Below, piece after piece: positions 1 to 8,767 of a stretch of 64,000 nt of DNA. This DNA is from Streptomyces cinerochromogenes (lineage in GTDB: Bacteria; Actinomycetota; Actinomycetes; Streptomycetales; Streptomycetaceae). Below the pieces are notes generated by a model. It searched no databases. It was not told the DNA's origin and worked only from the letters and a program-made list of their open reading frames with translations. Within the stretch, counting starts at the first letter, position 1. Each line of letters starts with the position of its first letter. Location: contig NZ_BMRM01000009.1 in the NCBI RefSeq assembly GCF_014648635.1, forward strand, positions 1-64,000. The letters run 5' to 3'. Position numbers and translations under genes: made by a program.

Positions 1-662
1 AGATCAAGTGGGTGACCTCCGACGACTGCAAGACCCCGGCCGGTGCCCAGGCCCAGCTGGCGGACGTGGACGGCATCTGCATCCCCGGCGGGTTCGGCGA
101 CCGCGGTGTGCTGGGCAAGGTCGGCGCGATCCGTTACGCCCGGGAGAACAGGATCCCGCTGCTGGGGCTCTGCCTGGGCCTGCAGTGCATCGTGATCGAG
201 GCCGCCCGGAACCTGGCGGACATCCCGGACGCGAACTCCACCGAGTTCGACCCGGGCACCGCCCACCCGGTGATCTCCACCATGGCCGAGCAGCTGGACA
301 TCGTGGCCGGCGAGGGCGACATGGGCGGAACGATGCGCCTGGGCATGTACCCGGCCAAGCTCGCCGAGGGCTCCATCGTCCGCGAGGTCTACGACGGCAA
401 GGAGTACGTCGAGGAACGCCACCGGCACCGCTACGAGGTCAACAACGCCTACCGCGCGGAACTGGAGAAGAAGGCCGGCATCGTCTTCTCCGGCACCTCC
501 CCCGACGGCAAGCTCGTGGAGTACGTGGAGTACCCGCGTGACGTCCACCCCTACCTGGTCGCCACGCAGGCGCACCCGGAGCTGCGCTCGCGGCCGACCC
601 GTGCGAACCCGCTCTTCGCCGGGCTGGTGAAGGCCGCGGTCGAGCGGAAGAACTCGAAGTAA
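1..662 (+). CDS. pyrG: CTP synthase, C-terminal part (partial at window edge)
   Basis: CTP synthase makes CTP from UTP and ATP, using ammonia from glutamine. The frame is open at the left edge, so only about the last 220 residues of a roughly 550-residue enzyme are present. What is seen is the class I glutamine amidotransferase domain: the oxyanion segment CIPGGFGDRG, the nucleophile elbow GLCLGLQ with the catalytic Cys, and the C-terminal HPEL that supplies His and Glu of the triad. The segment EFDPGTAHPVI is also typical of the family. The amidoligase domain lies outside the window. A hairpin follows the stop codon. The identity is very secure. Confidence 0.97.
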   Translation, partial: IKWVTSDDCKTPAGAQAQLADVDGICIPGGFGDRGVLGKVGAIRYARENRIPLLGLCLGLQCIVIEAARNLADIPDANSTEFDPGTAHPVISTMAEQLDIVAGEGDMGGTMRLGMYPAKLAEGSIVREVYDGKEYVEERHRHRYEVNNAYRAELEKKAGIVFSGTSPDGKLVEYVEYPRDVHPYLVATQAHPELRSRPTRANPLFAGLVKAAVERKNSK

Positions 663-680
663 CACACCGGTTGTACGGTG

Positions 681-716
681 GCCGGGGTGCATACCTTCAA
701 AGGTGGGCACCCCGGC
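681..716 (+). terminator. Hairpin terminator after pyrG
   Basis: A 10-bp perfect GC-rich inverted repeat (GCCGGGGTGC / GCACCCCGGC) encloses a second small stem (ACCTT/AAGGT). It starts 18 bases after the pyrG stop. There is no clear U-tract, which is common in Streptomyces. Confidence 0.6.
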
Positions 717-788
717 TTCGCTTTTCCGGTGCGCCGCGCGGCCCGCGGGGAACCGGTCTTCGTGTGAACGTGTGTGGAGGGACAGGGC

Positions 789-1415
789 ATGACGATCAAG
801 GACACCCCCGAGGAGTGGGAGATCCGGGCCACGGACACCCCCTTCGTGGGCAACAAGACCTCCGTCCGCACGGACGACGTGGTCATGCCCGACGGCTCGG
901 TGGCCCGCCGTGACTACCAGGTCCACCCCGGATCCGTGGCCGTCCTCGCCCTCGACGAGGAGGACCGGGTGCTGCTGATCAACCAGTACCGGCACCCGGT
1001 GCGGCACAAGCTGTGGGAGATCCCGGCCGGCCTGCTGGACGTGCCCGGCGAGAACCCGCTGCACGCCGCCCAGCGCGAGCTGTACGAGGAGGCACACGTC
1101 AAGGCCGAGGACTGGCGGGTGCTGACCGACGTGTACACCACCCCCGGCGGCTGCGACGAGGCCGTACGGATCTTCCTGGCCCGCGGCCTGTCCGACGCGG
1201 AGGGGGAGCGCTTCGCGGCGGAGCACGAGGAGACCGACATGCAGCACGCGCGCGTGCCGGTGGAGGAGCTGGTGCGCCGCGTCCTGGCCGGAGACGTGCA
1301 CAACAACTGCCTCGTGGTCGGCGTGCTCTCCCTGGTCGCCGCGCGCGGCGGGGACGGACTGGACGCGCTGCGCCCGGCGGACGCGCCCTGGCCCGCGCGG
1401 CCCTTCGAGAGCTGA
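789..1415 (+). CDS. NUDIX hydrolase, ADP-ribose pyrophosphatase type
   Basis: This 208-residue NUDIX protein probably cleaves ADP-ribose or a related nucleoside diphosphate-X to AMP plus ribose 5-phosphate. The NUDIX box is complete near residues 80-102: G, then E five residues after the GLLDVPGE segment, then RELYEE as the metal-binding core. The ATG at 789 is preferred because GGAGG ends 8 bases upstream. The preceding DCTD-like hinge QYRHPVRHKLWEIPAG is typical of ADP-ribose pyrophosphatases. It lies directly downstream of pyrG, a conserved actinobacterial position, and may share read-through. Family assignment is secure; the substrate is inferred. Confidence 0.88.
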   Translation: MTIKDTPEEWEIRATDTPFVGNKTSVRTDDVVMPDGSVARRDYQVHPGSVAVLALDEEDRVLLINQYRHPVRHKLWEIPAGLLDVPGENPLHAAQRELYEEAHVKAEDWRVLTDVYTTPGGCDEAVRIFLARGLSDAEGERFAAEHEETDMQHARVPVEELVRRVLAGDVHNNCLVVGVLSLVAARGGDGLDALRPADAPWPARPFES

Positions 1416-1590
1416 GCGCGGGACGAGCCCGACCCGTCCGGGCCACTGGTGTGACGATCGCCTGATCCGATCGGGCGATCCGTCCGCCGCGCTCCTCCGG
1501 GAACGTCGCAGAGCGTGAACTAGGCTCTTCAACGCCCGTACCGGAAGACACCGGCGGGCTTGCGCGTGCGGTGGGACGGGAGTGTGGCCC

Positions 1591-3666
1591 GTGACGGATC
1601 AGGCGGTGGACCCAGACGGTGCGGAACTGTCCGCGCGCCCGGCCGCGGAGGACCGATTCCTGGGCCGTACCCGGGAGTTGAAGGAGCTGCGCGCCGACAT
1701 CGAACGCGCGGGCCTGGACACCCTCTCCGGCCGCAAGGCCCCCCGCGCGCGCGTGCTCCTCATCGCCGGCCGCCCCGGTTCCGGCCGTACCCGCCTCGCC
1801 GAGGAACTCGTCCGGCAGGTCGCCGAGCGTTACCCCGACGGAGTGCTGCGGGCCCGGCTCGGCGAGCCCGGCGGCACCCCGGTGCCCGTCGAGCAGGCCG
1901 CCCGCGACCTGCTGGCCGCGCTGGGGCTGCCCGCCCCCGCCGGGGCCGCCGAGGACGACCTGGCCGCGGCCCTGCGCGCGGCCCTCGCCGGCAAGCGGAT
2001 GCTGCTCCTGCTGGACGACGCGGCCGGCGCCGAGCAGGTCGACGCACTGCTCCCGGACACCCCCGACTCCCTGGTGGTCGCCGTCTCCCAGGGCCCGCTC
2101 ACCGGCATCGCGGACGTCCGCCCCTGCACGCTCGGCGGCCTCGACACCAAGTCCGCGCTGGAGCTGCTCACCGGGTACACCGGCTCGGTCCGCATCACCG
2201 TCGACCCGCGCGCCGCGGAGAGCCTGGTGGAGGCCTGCCAGGGCCACCCCGCCGCGCTGGTGCTGGCCGGCGGCTGGCTCGCCGCCCGTCCCCAGGCCGC
2301 CGTCTCCGACCTGGCCAAGCGGATGCACGCGTACACCGAGGGCGGCGCGGACGGCGCCGACGGCACCCCGCTCTCCCGCGTCTTCCGGCTCGTGTACGAG
2401 CAGCTGCCCGGACCGGCCGCCCGGATGCTGCGACTGCTCTGCCTGGCCCCGGCCGGCCTCGCCGACCCGCACACCGCCTCGGCGCTGGCCGGCTGCTCGG
2501 TCGACGCCGCCCGCGCCGTCCTGGACGACCTCGTCGCCCTCGGCCTGCTCCGCGCGGCGGACTCCCCGCTGCCCCAGTACGAGGTCCCCGGCTGTCTGCA
2601 CCCGTTGCTGCGCGCCCTGGCCGAGAGCCAGGAGCGGCCCGCGGAGCTGCAGCTGGCCCGGGCCCGGATGCTGGAGCGGACGGTACGGCTGCTCCAGTCC
2701 TGCCGGGCGATCACCGAGACGGACAGCCCGCAGGCCAGGGAGAAGCTGAACGGCATGCCGCCCGCGCTGCGCTTCCCGAGTCCCCGGGCGGCCGCCGACT
2801 GGCTGCGCATCCGGCGGCCCGCCCTGCTGGCGTCCGCGCGTCTCGCCGTGGCCGACGGCGAGCTGGACACCCTCGCCCGCCGTCTGATGTCCCAGCTGGT
2901 CAGGGCCCTGGCGGCGCATGTGGGCACGCAGGCCGCCGCCCCCGACCTGTACGGCGTCCACGGCCTCGTCCTGGACATCGCCGAGCGGCGCGGGCTGCCC
3001 CGGGAGAAGGCCGCGGCCCTGCTGAACCTGGGCGATCTGGACGCGCAGACCGGCCGCACGCGGGAGGCGCTGGTCCGCTACCGGGCCGCCCTGGACGCCG
3101 GACGGGAGGCGAACGACCCGTACGCGACCGGCCGCGCGATGGAATCCGTAGGCGGCGCCTACCAGGAGCTGGGGGACCACGACCGGGCCGCCGACTGGTT
3201 CGGGCGGGCGCTGGCCGAACGGCTGGCCCGGGGGGAGCACCCGGAGGCCGCCCGGCTGTACGGCCGTATCGGCACCGCGCACACCTACGCCGGGCGCTAC
3301 GGCGAGGCGCTGAGGAACTGGCGGGCCGCCCTGGCCGGCTACCGCAGGAGCGGTGATGTCGCCGCCAGCGCACGGGCGTTGAGCGAGATCGCCCGGGTGC
3401 AGGAGTACGCGGGGCGGCCCGAGGAGTCGCTGCGCACCTGCCAGGAGGCCGTGGAGTGGGCGCGGCGCGCCGAGGACCGCCGGTTGCAGGCCGCGCTCCA
3501 GCTGCGGCTCGCCGACACCCTCGACCGGCTCGGCGACCCGGCGGCGGCCCGCCTGCACCGCGCCGCGGCGGAGCGCATGCTGGGTGAGGAGCCCCCGGAG
3601 GAGGATGCAAGGCCGGAACAAGCCGCTAACACCTGCGAAATCCGCACTGCATCCAGCGAAGATTGA
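1591..3666 (+). CDS. NTPase/TPR protein, AfsR/NB-ARC-like without an obvious DNA-binding domain
   Basis: This is a 691-residue protein. A P-loop, GRPGSGRTRLAEEL, lies near residue 55 and LLLLDDAAGAEQ looks like Walker B near residue 140. They are followed by a winged-helix-like region and, from about residue 450 onwards, tetratricopeptide-type helical repeats (LGDLDAQTGRTREALVRYR, YQELGDHDRAADWFGRAL and similar). This architecture matches the NTPase plus TPR half of AfsR/SARP-like or STAND regulators, but no SARP or LuxR DNA-binding domain is visible. The start at GTG 1591 is chosen because GGGAG lies 8 bases upstream; an in-frame GTG at 1582 is the alternative. The role is unknown; signal transduction by protein contacts is inferred from the fold only. 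Confidence 0.75.
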   Translation: MTDQAVDPDGAELSARPAAEDRFLGRTRELKELRADIERAGLDTLSGRKAPRARVLLIAGRPGSGRTRLAEELVRQVAERYPDGVLRARLGEPGGTPVPVEQAARDLLAALGLPAPAGAAEDDLAAALRAALAGKRMLLLLDDAAGAEQVDALLPDTPDSLVVAVSQGPLTGIADVRPCTLGGLDTKSALELLTGYTGSVRITVDPRAAESLVEACQGHPAALVLAGGWLAARPQAAVSDLAKRMHAYTEGGADGADGTPLSRVFRLVYEQLPGPAARMLRLLCLAPAGLADPHTASALAGCSVDAARAVLDDLVALGLLRAADSPLPQYEVPGCLHPLLRALAESQERPAELQLARARMLERTVRLLQSCRAITETDSPQAREKLNGMPPALRFPSPRAAADWLRIRRPALLASARLAVADGELDTLARRLMSQLVRALAAHVGTQAAAPDLYGVHGLVLDIAERRGLPREKAAALLNLGDLDAQTGRTREALVRYRAALDAGREANDPYATGRAMESVGGAYQELGDHDRAADWFGRALAERLARGEHPEAARLYGRIGTAHTYAGRYGEALRNWRAALAGYRRSGDVAASARALSEIARVQEYAGRPEESLRTCQEAVEWARRAEDRRLQAALQLRLADTLDRLGDPAAARLHRAAAERMLGEEPPEEDARPEQAANTCEIRTASSED

Positions 3667-3679
3667 TGCAATGAAAGGC

Positions 3680-3707
3680 TAGACAGCAGGAACACCTTCA
3701 TTAGACT
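3680..3707 (+). promoter_or_regulatory. Candidate promoter of ald
   Basis: TAGACA at 3680-3685 and TAGACT at 3702-3707 are separated by 16 bases and resemble -35 and -10 boxes of a HrdB-type promoter. They lie about 105 bases upstream of the alanine dehydrogenase start. This is a visual match only. Confidence 0.4.
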
Positions 3708-3812
3708 GGCTCTGCCGCACGTTCTCCTGCGGTGTCTCCCGGTATGCCCCCGCATGTCTGGGTACGTCTGTATTGCACCCCCATACCCTCTGAGCCAAGG
3801 ACCGTGATCGAC

Positions 3813-4928
3813 GTGAAGGTCGGCATCCCCCGCGAGGTCAAGAACAACGAGTTCCGGGTGGCCATCACCCCCGCCGGTGTGCACGAGCTGGTGCGCAACG
3901 GCCACCAGGTCGTCATCGAGCGGGGCGCCGGCCTCGGCTCCTCGATCACGGACGAGGAGTACGTCAGCGCCGGTGCCGCCATCCTCGACACCGCGGACGA
4001 GGTCTGGGCCTCCGCCGATCTGCTGCTGAAGGTCAAGGAGCCGATCGCGGAGGAGTACCACCGCCTCCGCAAGGACCAGACCCTCTTCACCTACCTGCAC
4101 CTGGCCGCCTCCAAGGAGTGCACGGACGCGCTGCTGGAGTCCGGCACCACGGCCATCGCCTACGAGACCGTCGAGCTGCCGAACCGCGCCCTGCCGCTGC
4201 TCGCCCCGATGTCCGAGGTCGCGGGCCGGCTGGCCCCGCAGGTCGGCGCCTACCACCTGATGCGCGCGGCCGGCGGCCGTGGCGTGCTGCCGGGCGGTGT
4301 CCCGGGTGTGACCCCGGCCAAGTGCGTCGTCATCGGCGGCGGTGTCTCCGGCTGGAACGCCACCCAGATCGCCGTCGGCATGGGCTTCGAGGTGACCCTG
4401 CTCGACCGCGACATCAACAAGCTGCGCGAGGCCGACCGGATCTTCGGCACCAAGGTCAAGGCGATCATGTCCAACTCCTTCGAGCTGGAGAAGGCCGTCC
4501 TCGACGCCGACCTCGTCATCGGTGCGGTCCTCATCCCGGGCGCCAAGGCCCCGAAGCTGGTCACCAACGAGATGGTGTCCCGCATGAAGCCGGGAAGTGT
4601 CCTTGTCGACATCGCGATCGACCAGGGCGGCTGCTTCGAGGACTCCCGCCCCACCACGCACGCCGAGCCGACCTTCCAGGTCCACAACTCGGTCTTCTAC
4701 TGCGTCGCCAACATGCCGGGCGGCGTGCCGAACACCTCCACCAACGCCCTCACCAACGCCACGCTGCCGTACATCGTCTCGCTGGCCAACAACGGCTGGG
4801 CGGAGGCGCTGCGCCGCGACGCCGCGCTCGCCAAGGGTCTCAACACCCATGACGGCAAGGTCGTTTACAAGGAGGTCGCCGAGGCGCACGGCCTCGACCA
4901 CGTCGAGCTGGAGTCCCTGCTCGGCTGA
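3813..4928 (+). CDS. ald: L-alanine dehydrogenase
   Basis: This enzyme interconverts L-alanine and pyruvate plus ammonia with NAD. The N-terminus VGIPREVKNNEFRVAITP carries the pyruvate-binding Arg and KNNE motif, Lys of LLLKVKEP follows, and the catalytic His lies in FTYLHLAAS. The NAD site is VVIGGGVSGWNA near residue 170, and the catalytic Asp is in DIAIDQGGCFE. The length from GTG 3813 (371 residues) equals the usual family length. GTG 3804 would add three residues; AAGGA at 3797-3801 fits 3813 better. A strong hairpin follows the gene. In Streptomyces this enzyme serves growth on alanine and may matter in development; that role is inferred. Confidence 0.96.
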   Translation: MKVGIPREVKNNEFRVAITPAGVHELVRNGHQVVIERGAGLGSSITDEEYVSAGAAILDTADEVWASADLLLKVKEPIAEEYHRLRKDQTLFTYLHLAASKECTDALLESGTTAIAYETVELPNRALPLLAPMSEVAGRLAPQVGAYHLMRAAGGRGVLPGGVPGVTPAKCVVIGGGVSGWNATQIAVGMGFEVTLLDRDINKLREADRIFGTKVKAIMSNSFELEKAVLDADLVIGAVLIPGAKAPKLVTNEMVSRMKPGSVLVDIAIDQGGCFEDSRPTTHAEPTFQVHNSVFYCVANMPGGVPNTSTNALTNATLPYIVSLANNGWAEALRRDAALAKGLNTHDGKVVYKEVAEAHGLDHVELESLLG

Positions 4929-5006
4929 CCCCCGTGACCTGGTGAGTCGTTAAGTCGCCCACCGGCAAAAGGCGATTCGTCAACACGTCTCGTCAACCCC
5001 GCGCAC

Positions 5007-5039
5007 CCGGCCGGACCTTGCCCGACAAGGTCCGGCCGG
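5007..5039 (+). terminator. Hairpin terminator after ald
   Basis: A perfect 14-bp inverted repeat, CCGGCCGGACCTTG / CAAGGTCCGGCCGG, with a 5-base loop lies 78 bases downstream of the ald stop. Confidence 0.75.
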
Positions 5040-5197
5040 ATGTGTGTATGGTCACTTTGCGACTCTCGGTCAACTCGCCTCGAACGTAACCCTTCGACCG
5101 ATTCGCACACCGGTGAAACCTGCTGTGCGACGGCCGTACGCCCTTGACAGAGGGATGTTTCATTGCCGACACATCCTGCCGGGTCCGGCGGATTGTG

Positions 5198-5227
5198 TTG
5201 CTGCGGACCGCCGACACGCCATAGAGT
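5198..5227 (+). promoter_or_regulatory. Candidate promoter of the parA-like operon
   Basis: TTGCTG (5198-5203) and TAGAGT (5222-5227) have an 18-base spacer and lie about 75 bases upstream of the GTG start. A TTGACA at 5144-5149 has no good -10 partner. The 261 bases between the ald terminator and the start hold no other convincing gene. Confidence 0.35.
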
Positions 5228-5300
5228 CGCCAACCGTCGGCATGGTGCCACGCTGACCTTGTCTAGAAGTTTCCTGGTCACCAAGGAGGTAAGACGACTT

Positions 5301-6476
5301 GTGAATGAGTCGACATTTTCTCCCGGGGGTGGTCAACCAGGAATGCCTGCACGGGACCAGGGTCCCGCGGGTTTCGAGGCTGTCGGCTCCGTAGCTGTGC
5401 GCACCTTCGCAGCCCACCAGAGTTCCGGTCCGCAGGCGGCCGGGACAGCACACCCGAGCATGGATGGCCATCACGTGAACGCCATGGCCGGCGACGGAAG
5501 TGGCGCGCCCCACAACCACTTCGCCGACTACGACGAACTGCCCGAGGGGCACTTCTACGACCCCGACGCCGAGTACGAGCCCGATCCCGAGTACGCGGCC
5601 ACGCTCGCGCCCGACGCGGCCCGCCAGCGCCGTGAGCGCATCGGCCCGACCGGACGCCCGCTGCCGTACTTCCCGATCCCGGGCCCGCTGACCGACCACG
5701 GCCCCGCGACGATCATCGCGATGTGCAACCAGAAGGGCGGCGTCGGCAAGACGACGTCGACCATCAACCTGGGTGCCGCGCTCGCGGAGTACGGCCGGCG
5801 CGTGCTGCTCGTGGACTTCGACCCGCAGGGCGCGCTGTCGGTCGGTCTCGGCGTCAACCCGATGGAGCTGGACCTCACCGTCTACAACCTGCTCATGGAG
5901 CGGGGCATGTCCGCGGACGAGGTCCTGCTGAAGACGGCGGTCCCCAACATGGACCTGCTGCCCTCCAACATCGACCTGTCGGCCGCCGAGGTCCAGCTGG
6001 TCTCCGAGGTCGCGCGCGAGTCGACGCTCCAGCGGGCGCTGAAGCCCCTGCTGCCCGACTACGACTACATCGTGATCGACTGCCAGCCCTCGCTCGGCCT
6101 GCTCACCGTCAACGCCCTGACGGCCGCTCACAAGGTGATCGTGCCGCTGGAGTGCGAGTTCTTCGCCCTGCGCGGTGTGGCCCTGCTGACCGAGACCATC
6201 GAGAAGGTCCAGGAGCGGCTCAACCCCGAGCTGGAGCTGGACGGCATCCTCGCCACGATGTACGACTCGCGCACGGTGCACAGCCGCGAGGTGCTGGCCC
6301 GCGTGGTCGAGGCGTTCGACGACCACGTCTACCACACGGTCATCGGCCGCACGGTCCGCTTCCCGGAGACCACGGTCGCCGGTGAGCCGATCACCACGTA
6401 CGCCTCCAACTCCGTCGGTGCCGCCGCCTACCGCCAGCTCGCCAGGGAGGTGCTCGCCCGGTGTCACGCCGAGTGA
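5301..6476 (+). CDS. ParA-family ATPase of the ScpAB locus
   Basis: This is a 391-residue ParA/Soj-type ATPase, a dimerising DNA-binding partition or positioning factor. The deviant Walker A box CNQKGGVGKTTST, with both signature lysines, lies near residue 142. VLLVDFDPQG (Walker A') and YIVIDCQPSLG (Walker B) follow. The first 130 residues are a low-complexity, Asp/Glu/Pro-rich extension absent from the canonical chromosomal ParA. The start is GTG 5301, with a perfect AAGGAGGT 10 bases upstream. The next gene begins inside its last codons, and scpA, scpB and an rluB-type gene follow. This order is conserved in actinobacteria and separate from parAB near oriC. The cellular target is not known from the sequence. 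Confidence 0.9.
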   Translation: MNESTFSPGGGQPGMPARDQGPAGFEAVGSVAVRTFAAHQSSGPQAAGTAHPSMDGHHVNAMAGDGSGAPHNHFADYDELPEGHFYDPDAEYEPDPEYAATLAPDAARQRRERIGPTGRPLPYFPIPGPLTDHGPATIIAMCNQKGGVGKTTSTINLGAALAEYGRRVLLVDFDPQGALSVGLGVNPMELDLTVYNLLMERGMSADEVLLKTAVPNMDLLPSNIDLSAAEVQLVSEVARESTLQRALKPLLPDYDYIVIDCQPSLGLLTVNALTAAHKVIVPLECEFFALRGVALLTETIEKVQERLNPELELDGILATMYDSRTVHSREVLARVVEAFDDHVYHTVIGRTVRFPETTVAGEPITTYASNSVGAAAYRQLAREVLARCHAE

Positions 6477-7009
6477 GTCTGCCCGGGGCCGACGAACTGT
6501 TCCGCACGACCGGGGGGATGGCGCTCCAGCCGTCCACGCCCCGCCGGGCGGTCAACGGCGAGGCCCGGGTGCCGGCTCCCGCGGGGGAGAGCGACGAGGC
6601 GGCCGCCGCCGAGGACGCACCGCAGGCGGTGCCCGTCCAGAGCGGGGACGGAGAGGGCGCGGAGCACGTGGCGGCGGAGGCCGAGCCGGCCGAGGCCGGC
6701 GAGTCCCGCACCCGGCCGGCCCGGCGTCAGGCGGCGCAGGAAGGTTCTGCCGCCGCGCAGCCGCGCAAGCGCGGCCGGGCGGCGACGCGGCGGCCCAGCG
6801 GGCGCGAGCGGCACGACGAGAAGATCACCGTCTACGTCTCCGCCGAGGAGCTGATGGACCTGGAGCACGCGCGTCTGGTGCTCCGCGGTGAGCACGGGCT
6901 CGCGGTGGACCGCGGGCGGATCGTCCGCGAGGCGGTGGCCGTGGTCCTGGCCGACCTGGAGTCCCGCGGGGACGCGAGCATCCTCGTACGACGGCTGCGC
7001 GGGCGGTAA
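6461..7009 (+). CDS. Small protein with C-terminal ribbon-helix-helix-like domain
   Basis: This 182-residue protein starts at GTG 6461 and overlaps the end of the ParA-like gene by 16 bases, so translation is likely coupled. Residues 1-115 are Ala/Glu/Pro-rich and probably disordered, with basic patches. The last 60 residues read DEKITVYVSAEELMDLEHAR, then a long helix ending in VVLADLE. The pattern of a short strand followed by two helices resembles the ribbon-helix-helix fold of small partition proteins that pair with ParA ATPases. I do not recognise a named family. A role as DNA-binding partner of the upstream ATPase is inferred from overlap and fold only. Confidence 0.7.
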   Translation: MSRRVSLPGADELFRTTGGMALQPSTPRRAVNGEARVPAPAGESDEAAAAEDAPQAVPVQSGDGEGAEHVAAEAEPAEAGESRTRPARRQAAQEGSAAAQPRKRGRAATRRPSGRERHDEKITVYVSAEELMDLEHARLVLRGEHGLAVDRGRIVREAVAVVLADLESRGDASILVRRLRGR

Positions 7010-7027
7010 CGGTAGCCTGCGGGGGCT

Positions 7028-8140
7028 ATGACCTCGAACGGAGCCCCTGCCCCCGGCGCAACCGCCGGCCGTCGGCGTGCGCTGGGGCGAGGGCCGGGCG
7101 CCGCGCCGGACGAGCCGGTCGCCGTACCCGCCGAGACCCCTGGACCGGAGCTGCCGGAACCGGAGCCGGCGCCCACCGGGCCGGAGCCGGCCGAGCCGGA
7201 GCCGAGTGAGTCCGAGCCCGTGGGGCCCGAGCCGCGCGAGCCGGAGCCCGTCGACCCCGAGTCCACCGAGCCCGAGCCGACTGCGCCCGAGCCCGCTTCC
7301 GACGGTGTCTTCACGGTGCGCCTCTCCAACTTCGAGGGCCCCTTCGACCTGCTCCTCCAGCTGATCTCCAAGCACAAGCTGGACGTCACCGAGGTCGCCC
7401 TGTCGAAGGTCACCGACGAGTTCATGGCGCACATCCGGGCCATGGGCCCCGACTGGGACCTGGACCAGACGACGGAGTTCCTCGTCGTCGCCGCCACGCT
7501 GCTCGACCTCAAGGCCGCCCGGCTGCTGCCCGCCGCCGAGGTGGAGGACGAGGCCGACCTGGCGCTGCTGGAGGCCCGCGACCTGTTGTTCGCGCGGCTG
7601 CTCCAGTACCGCGCGTACAAACAGATCGCCGACATCTTCGACCAGCGGCTCGGCGAGGAGGCCCGGCGCTACCCCCGTACCGTCGGCCTCGAACCCGAGC
7701 ACGCCGAGCTGCTGCCGGAGGTCGTCATCAGCATCGGCCCCGAGGGGTTCGCCAGGCTGGCGGTCAAGGCGATGCAGCCCAGGCCCAAGCCGCAGGTCTA
7801 CGTCGAGCACATCCACGCCCCGCTGGTCAGCGTGCAGGAGCAGGCCGGCCTCGTGGTCGCGCGGCTGCGGGAGCTGGGCGAGGCCAGCTTCCGGGTGCTG
7901 GTGGAGGACACCGACGACACCCTCACCGTCGTGGCGAGGTTCCTGGCGCTGCTGGAGCTGTACCGGGAGAAGGCCGTCGCCCTGGACCAGGAGACCGCCC
8001 TCGGTGAGCTGCTGGTGCGCTGGACCGGCGGGGACGGGGACGGGGCGCCGAGGGTCACGGACGAGTTCGACCGGCCGCCGGAGGCGCCCAAGGAGGAGAA
8101 GGCCGGGCGGGAGAAGGCCGGGAAGGAGAAGAAGGCATGA
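7028..8140 (+). CDS. scpA: Segregation and condensation protein A (kleisin)
   Basis: ScpA is the kleisin that bridges SMC heads in bacterial condensin. The conserved N-terminal helix FTVRLSNFEGPFDLLLQLI begins near residue 96, followed by KLDVTEVALSKVTDEF, and the C-terminal winged-helix region spans about residues 255-340. Unusually, residues 30-95 form a Pro/Glu repeat (EPEPxxP units), and the C-terminus is Lys/Glu/Gly-rich. The total of 370 residues is longer than the roughly 250-270 usual for the family. The start ATG 7028 follows a G-rich SD-like run. The gene overlaps scpB by 4 bases. Confidence 0.95.
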   Translation: MTSNGAPAPGATAGRRRALGRGPGAAPDEPVAVPAETPGPELPEPEPAPTGPEPAEPEPSESEPVGPEPREPEPVDPESTEPEPTAPEPASDGVFTVRLSNFEGPFDLLLQLISKHKLDVTEVALSKVTDEFMAHIRAMGPDWDLDQTTEFLVVAATLLDLKAARLLPAAEVEDEADLALLEARDLLFARLLQYRAYKQIADIFDQRLGEEARRYPRTVGLEPEHAELLPEVVISIGPEGFARLAVKAMQPRPKPQVYVEHIHAPLVSVQEQAGLVVARLRELGEASFRVLVEDTDDTLTVVARFLALLELYREKAVALDQETALGELLVRWTGGDGDGAPRVTDEFDRPPEAPKEEKAGREKAGKEKKA

Positions 8141-8754
8141 GCGAGACCGCCGACCTCGACCTCAAGCCCGCCCTGGAGGCGATGCTCATGGTCGTGGACG
8201 AGCCCGCGACCGAGGAGCACCTGGCGAGGATCCTGGAACGGCCCAAGCGGCACATCGCGGACGCGCTGCGCGAGCTGGCCGACGAGTACACCGTGCAGGG
8301 CCGCGGCTTCGAGCTGCGGTTCGTGGCCGGCGGCTGGCGCTTCTACACCCGCGCCGCCTACGCGCCGGCCGTCGAGCGGCTGGTCCTGGACGGCCAGACC
8401 GCCCGGCTCACCCAGGCCGCGCTGGAGACGCTCGCGGTCGTCGCCTACCGCCAGCCGGTGAGCCGCAGCCGCGTCTCCGCCGTGCGCGGGGTGAACTGCG
8501 ACGGGGTCATGCGCACCCTCCTGCAGCGCGGTCTGGTCGAGGAGGCGGGCACGGAACCCGAAACAGGTGCGATCCTGTACAGGACGACGAACTACTTCCT
8601 GGAGCGGATGGGCCTGCGCGGCCTGGACGAGCTTCCGGAACTCGCGCCCTTCCTCCCCGAGGCGGAGGCGATCGAGGCCGAGACCCAGGAGGGGGTCCCG
8701 TCGTTCGACCCGGACGCGCCCGACGCGCCCGGCGGTCAGGACGCAGACGACTAA
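8137..8754 (+). CDS. scpB: Segregation and condensation protein B
   Basis: This 205-residue ScpB dimer partner of ScpA in the SMC-ScpAB complex has two winged-helix domains. LKPALEAMLMVVDEPATEEHL is the usual N-terminus, and LTQAALETLAVVAYRQPVSR plus VRGVNCDGVMRTLLQRGLV is the hallmark second domain. The start ATG overlaps the scpA stop (ATGA), indicating translational coupling. The acidic C-terminal tail after residue 180 is lineage-typical. An rluB-type gene follows after 13 bases in the same operon. Confidence 0.95.
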   Translation: MSETADLDLKPALEAMLMVVDEPATEEHLARILERPKRHIADALRELADEYTVQGRGFELRFVAGGWRFYTRAAYAPAVERLVLDGQTARLTQAALETLAVVAYRQPVSRSRVSAVRGVNCDGVMRTLLQRGLVEEAGTEPETGAILYRTTNYFLERMGLRGLDELPELAPFLPEAEAIEAETQEGVPSFDPDAPDAPGGQDADD

Positions 8755-8767
8755 GACGGAAACCTTG

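Noticed and set aside
1456..1483. GATCGCC/GGCGATC inverted repeat between the NUDIX and NTPase/TPR genes
   Set aside because: The arms are short and the position ambiguous; it could be a weak terminator or chance, so it is not called.
1099..3621. Very long minus-strand frame opposite the NTPase/TPR gene
   Set aside because: It mirrors a real plus-strand gene; high-GC third-position bias creates long antisense frames. It has no SD or recognisable domain.
5144..5149. Perfect TTGACA upstream of the ParA-like gene
   Set aside because: No acceptable -10 box is found 16-19 bases downstream, so another pair was preferred.
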